Assembly (NCBI RefSeq): GCF_011075055.1
Contig: NW_025401103.1
Location: 434,001 to 498,000, forward strand
Length of the DNA: 64,000 bases
Direction of reading: 5' to 3'
Source of the DNA: Mangifera indica
Taxonomy: Eukaryota > Streptophyta > Magnoliopsida > Sapindales > Anacardiaceae
Below are positions 55,370-64,000 of this stretch, one piece after another (the first letter of the stretch is position 1; each line of letters starts with the position of its first letter). The notes under the pieces are model-generated. The model worked only from the letters and a program-made list of their open reading frames with translations, was not told the origin of the DNA and did no database searches. The position numbers and the translations under genes are program-made.

Positions 55370-56791
55370 TGTAGGATCGAATGGCCTAAGAGGGGGGGTG
55401 AATTAGACAATTTTAAAACAATCTTTACCAAATTTGAGAATTAAAACAATTTATTCAAATCAATGAATGTTGCCTATTTTTAATCCAATTTATGAGAATA
55501 ACTAAAATATTCCAAATAATCAATACAATCAAAATAACATAATATAAAGAGAGTTAAAGGGAAGAGAAAATTAAACACGCGATGTATAGTGCTCCGGCTC
55601 AACCCGGCCTACGTCCACTCGTCCAAGCTTTCTCCCTTGGAGTATTCCAGTACTCCTTGGTTGACCTAAACCTCAACCAAGCTTTTCTTCACAACCAAAA
55701 TAGCTTCCAAGGTGCTATTAACCTTTACAAATGTTAAAACTCAATTTCTCTCACAAGAAATTTTCTAATCTCTCCAAGAGTGAACCTCACTCTTTTATAG
55801 CACGAATTTTAGTATGAAATTGAAATATGATCTCTCTCAAGAGTGTATATGAAAATTAAAGCTTAGTACAACCCAATGCAAATGAAATTACAAAGTGTAT
55901 GAGCAAGGGTTTTGATTAGAGAGAAGAATTTGCAAGTAAATAGCTCAAAACTAATTTGCTCTCAAATATATGAAAGTTTTTGGTGGCAAAAGTTCTTTTC
56001 GAACGAATTTGATTGGGTTTATATAGGGAAAAATGAGGAAAGTTACCGTTGTGTACAAAGATAGCCGTTTTAGTTTTCCAGAAAACGCACAATTTGGTCA
56101 ACCGAATGGAATTCAGTCAATCGGATGTGACGTGGCACTTTTGTGGAGCTTACGTGGCACTAGCCGTTGGAAAAATTCAAACCAAAATTCGATCGACCGA
56201 ATTTCTGGAAGCCAAAATACATGGCTTCTGGACAATTCAAAAGCTGATTTGATCGGTCAAATTTGGTTGACCAAATTTTATTCAATTTTACCCCTTTAAT
56301 TTTCAAAAATCATAATTTGACCCTTAAAACTTTAAAAAATGACAATTTAACCCATTTTTGAAAATTCTTTCAAAACCAACTTTAAGATATGAAAATGTAG
56401 TTCACAAAACTTCATCATTTTAAAAGAATTAATAAACTTTAGTGAAAAACTTGGCTTAACCCAATAAGTTTGAAAAATGACATTTTAACCCAAAATGTGA
56501 AAGATATAAAAATGAGTTTTCAAGTGAGCTATCCCATGCAAATAAATATTCTAATCAAAACGAATGCTCCAAATTACAAACATGTCTATCTAAACTTGAG
56601 GTTTACTTCAAATCTTCAAGAATTCTTCACTTGAGCCTCGTCTTCATTTTCATCTTGAAACTCCTTCAAGTGCATTAGATAAATTCTTGCAATCTAAGCT
56701 CATACTTAAGTAAAATCATTAGTTAATATGCTTAGGGACATATTAGTTTGTTATCATCAAAATTAGAGCATAATGACTCCTTGAGTTAACA
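55370..56791 (-). repeat. 3' LTR of Sire-M (Ty1/copia)
   Basis: A 1422-base LTR, TGTTAACTCAAGGAGTC to GGCCATTCGATCCTACA on the minus strand, directly 3' of a polypurine tract. The CACCCCCCCCTCTTAGGCC end is of a kind seen in many plant Sirevirus-like LTRs. It contains GGTCGACCGAAT-type palindromic motifs (about 56080-56280). The overlapping ORFs at 56033-56299 are not genes. Confidence 0.85.
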
Positions 56792-56805
56792 ATCTCCCCC
56801 TTTTT
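56792..56805 (-). other. polypurine tract of Sire-M
   Basis: AAAAAGGGGGAGAT on the minus strand directly before the LTR start TGTTAACTC, preceded by TTTGTCATCATC, the usual Sirevirus/copia context. Confidence 0.9.
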
Positions 56806-57425
56806 GATGATGACAAACACATATGCACTTCAAGGAATTTTGTAAAATATATCAATGGATGTATTTCCTTGAAGTTAAGAAACACTTGATTTTTAAAAAA
56901 TTTTGTAAGAGTTCGCCTTAAAAAATCAAGTTTCCTCCCCCTGAATATATGTAAATAATAATATGTTCAACATTAATCTCATCAATCATATATATTCTTA
57001 TCAAAATATCCACAATATCCACAATATCAACGAAATGAAAGTATCAATCATCAATCAAACTTTTCTCCCCCTTTGTCATTATCAAAAAGAATAAGGCAAT
57101 GGATAAAATGAGATGAGCAAAGAGATAAAATAAGGGAAAAACAAATGATCACCAAAATAGTCCAAAAATAATCATCAAGACAATGTCAAAATATATCGAT
57201 ACTTATCCAGAACCATAGCAATGCATAAAGACAATGTCTAAACCAACAAAATAAGAGTATATAATGAAAGTCCATACATAACAAAAAGATAATGAAAAAT
57301 ATAGATAAACTAAGAAGGTGGAGGAAAACGACGAAGAAGCTCAACGATGCCTCCTCGAAGATCGGCAATGCTGGCACAAACATTAGTAAAATCAAAGCAA
57401 ACCTCAGCACGAAAATCAACAAAAT
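56806..57425 (-). other. Sire-M 3' untranslated spacer
   Basis: Non-coding stretch between the extra ORF and the PPT. Short ORFs here (57186-57422) are hydrophobic by composition and lie 3' of the stop of the extra ORF. Nothing recognised. Confidence 0.5.
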
Positions 57426-58577
57426 CTAAGCAAACTCAGCAAGCTCCGCAGATAAAAGAGATATAGGATCAGCAGCTGAGGCAGTGGTCGCCTTAATAGA
57501 TGAACTCGCTCTAGTAGCCATCCGAGATCTCTTGCCAGAAGTACGTGCCTGGAACTCAAAAGAGTTTCGATCCTCATCTGCCTCATCGTCAATGTCATCA
57601 GAATCAGTTGAAGCATTAGGTGCCTGGGGCTCAGCATCCATATCAGCGCTTAGATTGACGACAGCCTCTCCTCCACCAGGTACTAGCTCAGAAATATGAT
57701 GCCAGACATCATTGTGTTGTCGGAAGCCCATAGCACGGAGGTTTGAAGCAGTATATGGATCAGCAGTTGGCTTGATATCTAGCTCCTCAAAGAAAGAAAC
57801 TCCTACCTCCGAAAGAATCAAAGTGATGATAGGGGCATAAGGTAGAAGATGGGTATGATGAGAGAGTGTAGAGACTATCAAATCAAAGATGACATGACAA
57901 AGGTCTATAGGAGACCCTTGGAGGAGATGTGAGAGGAGATAGAAGTCAACCGCGCTGACTTCATTGAAATGCCCAGATTTTGGCGTAAGAGTATAACCAA
58001 TAATATTATGAAATAGATGGGCTAATAGAGTGAGATGCCTATGGGGTGGACGAGAGACTACATCAAGGTCAGGATTGCCCGTCATAACTCAAAGGGCATC
58101 AAGATATAATGGGTTAGTAAAATGCCACCCTCGGGGGGGAAGAAGAGGACCACGGACAACTAGAAGACCTAAGGTGACACGAAGGCTAGTAAGAGAAAGA
58201 TGAATATCATGGCCTCAGACGAAAGAGGTGGCTTCGTTATGAGGCCGATCAAACACCATATTCGCATAAAATTCACAAACAAGGGTAGGATAGACAAAAC
58301 CACCTAAGGTGACAAAATGAGTCTATCTAAATCTATCAAAAAGAGGCCAGAGGTGGAACTGTGTTAGCAAGTTAAAATCAACTCGTCGAGTTTTACACAA
58401 ACCACGACAACTATAGCGTTTAGCAAAAGTCGCGGCAGCTTGAGCGGAATAAAAATGAGTCTCATCAAAAGGAGCCTCGGAAGGCTCGTCTTGAGCAATA
58501 GGTGCTAAAAAGCTAGTTCTAACATTTCTAGATGGCCTAGGGGAACGCCTAGCACTACTACGACGAGTGGTAACCAT
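57426..58577 (-). pseudogene. extra ORF of Sire-M between pol and 3' LTR (three in-frame stops)
   Basis: One frame runs 384 codons from ATG 58577 (MVTTRRSSARRSPRPSRNVR, a basic Arg/Ser-rich N-terminus) to a stop at 57426, interrupted only by stops near 58323, 58214 and 58086. The longest open part, 57426-58085, reads HLTLLAHLFHNIIGYTLTPK, VSAVDFYLLSHLLQGSPIDL, PYAPIITLILSEVGVSFFEE, and ends acidic (DSDDIDDEADEDRNSFE) with GKRSRMATR. I think it belongs to the 'putative plant transposon protein' domain found as an additional ORF in plant retroelements. Sireviruses carry an env-like ORF at this position, but I see no signal peptide or clear membrane segment, so an envelope role is not supported. 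Function unknown. Confidence 0.6.
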
Positions 58578-59635
58578 GATTGCAGAATACGAAGATATAC
58601 ACAATAACTACAAAATCTAACTACTTATGCTAAAATATTACAAATTGAAAATTTTTAAAAGATAAAACAGAGATCAAGAAAGGAAATACCACACAAAACA
58701 TGATGAAATGTAACAAAACGGAATGCTACGTCAAATGTACGTATAAGGGCAGAATTGTAATTTCACACAAATGAACCCGAATTGGAAAACTAACTGCACA
58801 CCACAGTTGGAGAGGATGACAGTGGTATATTCGGAAGTAAAAAGGGTTGATCGGAAGGGGTAGTTTTGGAAACAAATCTGAAAATAGGTATGAAATTTGG
58901 GGGTTTTTGATGGAAGGCTAATATGTAGAAATTGATGCTTGGAGCTTGGAAGAATGATGCTGGGAGTGATGATTTTGTGATCAATTTGATGAAAACGCAA
59001 CAAAATTTGAGGATTTTGGATGAAATTTAAAAAAAAAAACTAGGGTTAGGGTTTAATGAGATTTGGGGGGAATGTTTGGGTAAAATATGGTGTTTTGGAA
59101 GGTTATTTTGGCTTAGAACAAGTAGAAATGATGTGGGGAATTGATTTGATGCAAAAATTTTGAGTTTAAAATGGATTAAGTAAGAGTGGAGCAAAAATGG
59201 TTGAGAGAATCAGAAGAGGGCTAGAGTTTTTGTGAGAAAAGAATAAAGGAAAATTGTCTTTTTACGCTGGAATTCGGCCAATTCGGTCGACTGAATTTTC
59301 TGCAAAATTCGGTCGACTAGATTTTGCAATTCAGCAGCCGAATTTGCAAAATTCTGGTCAACTTATTTTATGCATTTTGTTTTCTCAATTTGAACATATA
59401 TGAGTCCAAATGATTCAACTATGCACTGTTTATTCAATCATGCATGAAATGCAATGTAATTTGATGCAAAAATATGATGAAAATTTAAATCAAGCATATT
59501 AAAATCAATGCAATAATAATTGATGCAAAAAGAAACATCAAATATGATCAAACATTAAAATGAAGCATAAAGCATATATTGACTTATTCAATTCAACCAA
59601 AGCACCATAACCACAATGATATGTAAGTGCAAATG
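58578..59635 (-). other. Sire-M spacer between pol and extra ORF
   Basis: About 1 kb without a domain. It includes GAATTCGGCC and ATTCGGTCGACT motifs (59270-59340) that echo the motif in the LTR. ORFs at 58731-59003 are chance. Confidence 0.5.
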
Positions 59636-60975
59636 CTAATATGGTGATTCCATGATCCCAAGCTCACCTCTAATTTTGCAAAAACGTTCTTCCCCAAGAG
59701 GTTTTGTAAAAATATCCGCAAGTTGATTTTCGGTGGATACAAAGTCAAGACAAATATCACCCTTTTGAACATGATCTTGAATAAAATGATATCTAATTTC
59801 TATATGCTTGGTTTGAGAGTGTTGAATGGGATTTTTGGATAAGCTAATAGCACTTGTATTGTCACACAAGATTGGAGTTTTAGATAGGCTAACTCCATAA
59901 TCCCTAAGGGTTTGTTGCATCCACAAGGCTTGAGCACAACAACTATCGGCGGTAATATATTCCGCTTCCGTGGTTGATAAAGCTACAGAGTTTTGTTTCC
60001 TTGAAAACCATGAAACTAATACATGACCTAGAAAATGACAAGTACCACTAGTACTTTTTCTATCGACTTGGCTTCCAGCAAAGTCGGCATCTGAATAGCT
60101 CACTAGGTCAAAAGATGTTTCTCTAGGATACCACAACCCTAAAAATCTAGTACCATGTAAATATTTGAATATTCTTTTAAGGGCTTTTAAATGAGATTCC
60201 TTGGGACATGATTGGAATCGAGCACACAAGCACACACTAAACATAATATCGGGTCTACTAGCGGTTAAATATAAAAGAGAGCCAATCATACCTCAATACA
60301 TTTTAACATCAACATTTGGCCCACTCTCATCTTTGGTGAGCTTGATAGTTGAACTCATTGGTGTGCTTGAAGCTTTTAGTCCTTCCATGCCAAACTTCTT
60401 TAATAAGTTCTTGATGTATGAAGATACCCTCTTTGATTTGCTTGATATTAAGTCCCAGAAAATACTTGAGTTCTCCCATCATGCTCATTTCAAATTCTTT
60501 GCTCATAAGGTTAGAAAATTCTTCACACAAAGAGACATTAGTTGATCCAAAGATGATATCATCAATATAAATTTGAACCAAAAGTATATCATTTTCTTTT
60601 CTCTTAATAAACAATGTAGTATCTACTTTTCCAATGCAACCCAAGCAAAAATTTACTTAAACGTTCATACCATGCTCGAGGTGCTTGTTTTAAACCATAA
60701 AGAGTTTTTTTAAGTTTAAAAACATAGTTTGGGAAATCATGACTTTCAAACCCGGGAGGTTGTTCAACATAAACTTCCTCCATGATAAATCCATTTAAGA
60801 AAGCACTTTTGACATCCATTTGATATAAAATAAAATTTTTAGAACATGCAAATGCCAAAAGCATCCTAATGGATTCTAGTCTAGCTACCGGTGCAAACGT
60901 TTCTTCAAAATCTATTCCCTCCTCTTGGTTGTGGCCTTGAGCCACTAATCTAGCTTTATTTCTAACAACCACCTA
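59636..60975 (-). pseudogene. Sire-M reverse transcriptase and RNase H (broken)
   Basis: RT, copia type: [60 protein letters not shown] and [20 protein letters not shown]; a frameshift near 60640; then LVQIYIDDIIFGSTNVSLCE (YIDD at 60558-60569, intact) and MSMMGELKYFLGLNIKQIKE. After a frame break and a stop at 60295, RNase H is open 59636-60289: MIGSLLYLTASRPDIMFSVC, VSYSDADFAGSQVDRKSTSG, NSVALSTTEAEYITADSCCA, KHIEIRYHFIQDHV and LADIFTKPLGEERFCKIRGE, with Asp/Glu catalytic positions kept. The domain sequence is near complete but in three frames, so inactive. Confidence 0.9.
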
Positions 60976-62142
60976 GACTCATCCATTTTGTTTCTAAAAA
61001 CCCATTTTGTGCCAATAACGGATTGATGATCTGGACGAGGGACTAGTTTCCAAACATTATTTCTTTCGAATTGATTTAGTTCCTCTTGCATGGCTAAAAT
61101 CCAAAATTCATCATTTAATGCATCATGAAATGTTTTTGGTTCAAATTGTGAAAGAAATGCTAAATTATTACAATGATTAAAGGATGATCTAGTTTTAACA
61201 CCTTGATTTCCCTTACTAATAATTAATTCTTTAGGATGAGCATTTGCATACCTCCAAGCCTTAGGAAGATCTTTATCTTTATCTTCTTCATGTTTTAGCT
61301 CTTGGTTTACTTCATCCTTATCATCATTTGGTGAATCATGAATTTCCATTTGGTCTCCATTTTTAACTTGATCATCATCGATATCAACTTGCACACTAGT
61401 TGAAAGATTAGATTCATCAAAAATAACATGCATGGATTCCTCAACTACTAGTGTCCTTTTGTTAAACACTTTATATGCTTTGCTAGATGATGAATATCCA
61501 AGAAAAATGCCAATGTCCGATTTTGAATCAAATTTTCCTAAGTTTTCTTTTGTGTTCAAAATAAAACATTTGCATCCAAAAACTTTAAAATAACCAATAT
61601 TTGGTTTTTTGTTTTTCCAAAGTTCATATGGAGTTTTATCTAAAGATTGTCTTATTAAAACACGATTTAGAACATAACATGCGGTGTTTACGACTTCCGC
61701 CCAAAAATATTGAGGTAAAGTTTTTTCATTTAACATGGTTCTAGCTATCTCTTGAATTGTCCTATTCTTTCTTTCAACAACACCATTTTGTTGGGGAGTT
61801 CTAGAACAAGAGAATTGATGTTCAATACCATGCTCATCACAAAAGTTTTCGAATAAATGATTTTCAAATTCTCCCCTAAGATCACTTCTAATGCAAGAAA
61901 TATGCATTTCTTTTTCTTTTTGTATTTTCTTGACAAATTTTGAAAATGCATGGAAGGCTTCATCTTTTGATGCAAGAAAAAGTACCCAAGTGAATCTTGA
62001 AAAATCATCAACAATAACAAAAGCATAATGTTTTCCACTTAGGCTTGCGATTCTTGAAGGACCAAAAAGATCAATATGAAGAAGTTATAAAGGTCTAGAT
62101 GTAGAATTATGAGTTTTACTTTTAAAAGAATTTTTTGTTTGT
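60945..62142 (-). pseudogene. Sire-M integrase core and C-terminus (broken)
   Basis: The core starts near 62100 with a stop just before LLHIDLFGPSRIASLSGKHY (first Asp), then FVIVDDFSRFTWVLF. A frame change leads into the long open piece 60945-61907: CIRSDLRGEFENHLFENFCD (second Asp), SCSRTPQQNGVVERKNRTIQ (Glu), QYFWAEVVNTACYVLNRVLI, and the GKFDSKSDIGIFLGYSSSSK C-terminal block. A Glu/Asp-rich linker (DSPNDDKDEVNQELKHEEDK) precedes the RT start (AMQEELNQFERNNVWKLVPR). The D,D,E triad is present. One stop and two frameshifts. Confidence 0.9.
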
Positions 62143-62709
62143 TTACCCAAATTGACATGCATCACAAATTTTATCTTTAACAAAATTTATTTTTGGAAGA
62201 CCTTTTACGAGCTCTTTCTTGGAGATTTTTGAAATCAAGTCCATGCTAGCATGACCTAATCTTCTATGCCACAACCAACTATTTTCATGCAATGCGGAGA
62301 AACATAGATTTTCATAAGATGCATTTTCTACATCTATAGTATAAACATTTCCATCTCTATTTCCTACACAACTTGTTTTTCTATCATTCATATTTTCTAT
62401 AATGCAACTATTTGGCTCAAAAATGACTTTAAATCCTTTATCACATAGTTGACTAATGCTAAGGAGATTATGCTTAAGACTATCTACCAAAAGAACATTT
62501 TCAATGATAATATGAGAATTGTTACCAATATCTCCAATGCCAATAATTTTACCCTTCGCGTTGTCTCTAAAGGTGACATGTCCTCTATCTTTCTTGCTTA
62601 TTGTCGAGAATAGTGAAATATCTCCAGTCATGTGTCTTGAGCAAGCACTATCGAGGAACCATTTGTTTTTCTTCCTTTTATTTTTCGGTTCCTAAACACA
62701 ATGGGAGAT
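62143..62709 (-). pseudogene. Sire-M protease and pre-integrase zinc domain
   Basis: After a stop (at about 62690) following gag, the frame reads KWFLDSACSRHMTGDISLFS: the copia protease active site Asp-Ser-Ala at 62644-62652. Then FRDNAKGKIIGIGDIGNNSH, DSLKHNLLSISQLCDKGFKV and, in the GAG_pre-integrs domain, LWHRRLGHASMDLISKISKK with CDAC (HHCC zinc ligands of integrase). Open 62143-62631 in the gag frame. The protease cleaves Gag-Pol; the HHCC domain belongs to integrase. Almost intact; a stop follows CDACQFG. Confidence 0.88.
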
Positions 62710-64000
62710 TCAAGAATTTGTCTTAGGTACCCAAATCATGTTGGGTCCTTGGTGGTTAGTTTTTGTTCCCTTAGAAACCCACACTTTCTTAGTGCCCATA
62801 TGATGTTTCTTTTGAATTAGGCAAGATGATGAGATATGACCTTTATTTCCACAATAATTGCAAGTTATATTTGATTCACTTGAAGTTGAGGCTTTAACAA
62901 AATAATTTTTTAAGTATTTTGCCTTGATAAAAGGTTTATAACCAAATCCTCTTTTGTTTAAGACTCCCCTTTGTACACCAAACATTTTATCAAGAATATC
63001 TTTTCCATTTTTAAATTTTAAAACTATTTCACTTAAATCCTTTGCTCCCCTTTTTAAAACTTCAATTTCATTTTCTATAATTTCTTTTTCCTTTCTAGCT
63101 ATGCAAAGATCATTTTCAAACTTTTGTTTTTCTTTTTCAAAAATGGAACGCTTGTTTTCTTCATTTTCTTTTGCTTTAAGCTTAAAGATTCTTTGGTTAA
63201 GAGTTTCATTTTCTTTCTTTAAGGACTCATTTTCCTTTTCCAAGTTAAAATTTTTCTTTTTAAGGGTTGCATTTTTAGACATGCAAATAGCAAGTTTTTC
63301 ATTCATCTCTTCAAGTGTATCATATAACTCTTCATATGAGGGGTTTTCATCTATCTCATCATCTATGTCATCTAAATCATCACAAGTATTAGATGAGTTA
63401 GAGTTAGTTACCTCATTATTTGTAATTGTCATGAAACATATGTTGGCCACTTCATTATCCTCCTTTTCGGATTCACTTTCATCGTTATCATCCCACGTAG
63501 CCTTCATTGCTTTCTTTTTCGATCTACCAATTTTGAGGAGAGGGCAATCATATTTGATGTGTCCCAGCTTCTTGCATTCATAGCACACGACTTGTTCTCT
63601 CCTTTGTCTTTCTCCCCTTTCACCTTTAGAAGCATCCCTTTTTATGAAGTTTCCATTTCTTCTTAGCTTTCTATTCCTTAAAAGCTTTCCAATCTTTCTA
63701 CTCAAGAGTGCAATGTCTTCATCTTCATCATTTGATGTCTCCTCTTCCGCTTCTAGAAACTTTTCATTCTCTTTGATGGATGATTTGAAGGTGATACTCT
63801 TTTTCTTCTTCTCCACTTCTTCAATTTGTCGTTGCTTCATAGTAAGCTCATAAGTGAGAAGTGAACCTAAAAGCTCTTCAAGAGGTAGAGTCTTAACATT
63901 TTTTGCTTCTTCGATTGCCGTCACTTTGGGATCCCAAGAGGGAGGCAAACATCTAAGAAGTTTCTTGACATTTTCTTGGTTAGTATAAACTTTACCAAGA
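62710..64000 (-). CDS. Sire-M gag (5' end beyond the window)
   Basis: Open from the window edge (frame continues upstream of the Met at 63948 as LGKVYTNQENVKKLLRCLPP) to a stop at 62710. Order: the end of the capsid region (PPSWDPKVTAIEEAKNVKTL, EELLGSLLTYELTMKQRQIE), a Lys-rich segment, zinc knuckle 1 CYECKKLGHIKYDC (63544-63585), an acidic stretch, a long coiled coil rich in Leu, Lys, Glu and Asn (about 62990-63330), zinc knuckle 2 CNYCGNKGHISSSC (62821-62862) and the end NMIWVPKTNS. Two CCHC knuckles and a coiled coil in a large Gag are what I know of Sireviruses. The longest uninterrupted frame in the window. The antisense plus-strand ORFs 62954-63853 are shadows. Confidence 0.88.
   Translation of the reverse strand, partial: LGKVYTNQENVKKLLRCLPPSWDPKVTAIEEAKNVKTLPLEELLGSLLTYELTMKQRQIEEVEKKKKSITFKSSIKENEKFLEAEEETSNDEDEDIALLSRKIGKLLRNRKLRRNGNFIKRDASKGERGERQRREQVVCYECKKLGHIKYDCPLLKIGRSKKKAMKATWDDNDESESEKEDNEVANICFMTITNNEVTNSNSSNTCDDLDDIDDEIDENPSYEELYDTLEEMNEKLAICMSKNATLKKKNFNLEKENESLKKENETLNQRIFKLKAKENEENKRSIFEKEKQKFENDLCIARKEKEIIENEIEVLKRGAKDLSEIVLKFKNGKDILDKMFGVQRGVLNKRGFGYKPFIKAKYLKNYFVKASTSSESNITCNYCGNKGHISSSCLIQKKHHMGTKKVWVSKGTKTNHQGPNMIWVPKTNS

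Noticed and set aside
57426..58577. Envelope protein of a retrovirus-like element
   Set aside because: The position fits, but there is no signal peptide, convincing membrane anchor or cysteine pattern, so it is kept as an ORF of unknown function.
62954..63853. Long plus-strand ORFs at the right end
   Set aside because: They are the antisense of the Sire-M gag coiled coil; the Ser/Phe-rich composition is the complement of Lys/Glu codons.

Overview
The window is plant nuclear DNA: AT-rich, intergenic, and made almost entirely of decayed LTR retrotransposons nested in or joined to one another. Ty3/gypsy chromoviruses dominate (Tekay/Del-type and CRM-type pol), together with Ty1/copia elements, one of them Sirevirus-like. 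Primer-binding sites match the plant initiator-Met tRNA (TGGTATCAGAGC-like). No complete host gene, rRNA, tRNA gene or CRISPR array is visible. Family labels used here are mine: Tekay-1, Tekay-2, CRM-a, CRM-b, CRM-c, TRG (a gag-protease-only family) and Sire-M.

Layout. 1-2039: end of a TRG LTR, then AT-rich DNA with a weak candidate promoter and first exon. 2040-3572: large inverted repeat of CRM-a LTR and polyprotein-end sequence. 3457-26995: one CRM-a element (minus strand) split by two stacks of insertions. The first is Tekay-1 (4825-13411, plus), which itself carries a MITE, a solo TRG LTR and a copia LTR. The second is a solo CRM-c LTR (13639-26826) that was later split by Tekay-2 (14118-26490, plus), whose RNase H is broken by a 3.8-kb foreign block. 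Target-site duplications (TSDs) and reading-frame continuity fix the order of most of these events. 26996-29804: a further Tekay-2 LTR joined to a CRM-b gag piece. 29805-35861: three TRG units head to tail on the minus strand. 35862-41042: the best preserved CRM element (CRM-b copy 1, minus) with gag, protease, RT, RNase H, integrase, leader, PBS and a 5' LTR stub. 41043-45347: a degraded copia element with PBS and gag remnant, a solo TRG LTR and a 57-bp minisatellite. 45348-49441: CRM-c (minus). 49442-52237: TRG copy with its longest reading frame. 52242-54711: CRM-b copy 2 (minus). 54712-55369: TRG LTR fragment. 55370-64000: Sire-M (minus), running off the right edge, with an extra ORF between pol and the 3' LTR.

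How they work together. Gag forms the particle, protease processes the polyprotein, RT/RNase H copies the RNA from the tRNA primer, and integrase inserts the product. All pol copies here carry stops or frameshifts, so none looks autonomous. TRG carries gag and protease only and would need RT and integrase from elsewhere; the CRM-type elements, which share its PBS and its two-base LTR-PBS spacer, are the obvious candidates. The C-terminal tail of the TRG polyprotein is encoded inside its own LTR, which I consider the most interesting feature of the window.
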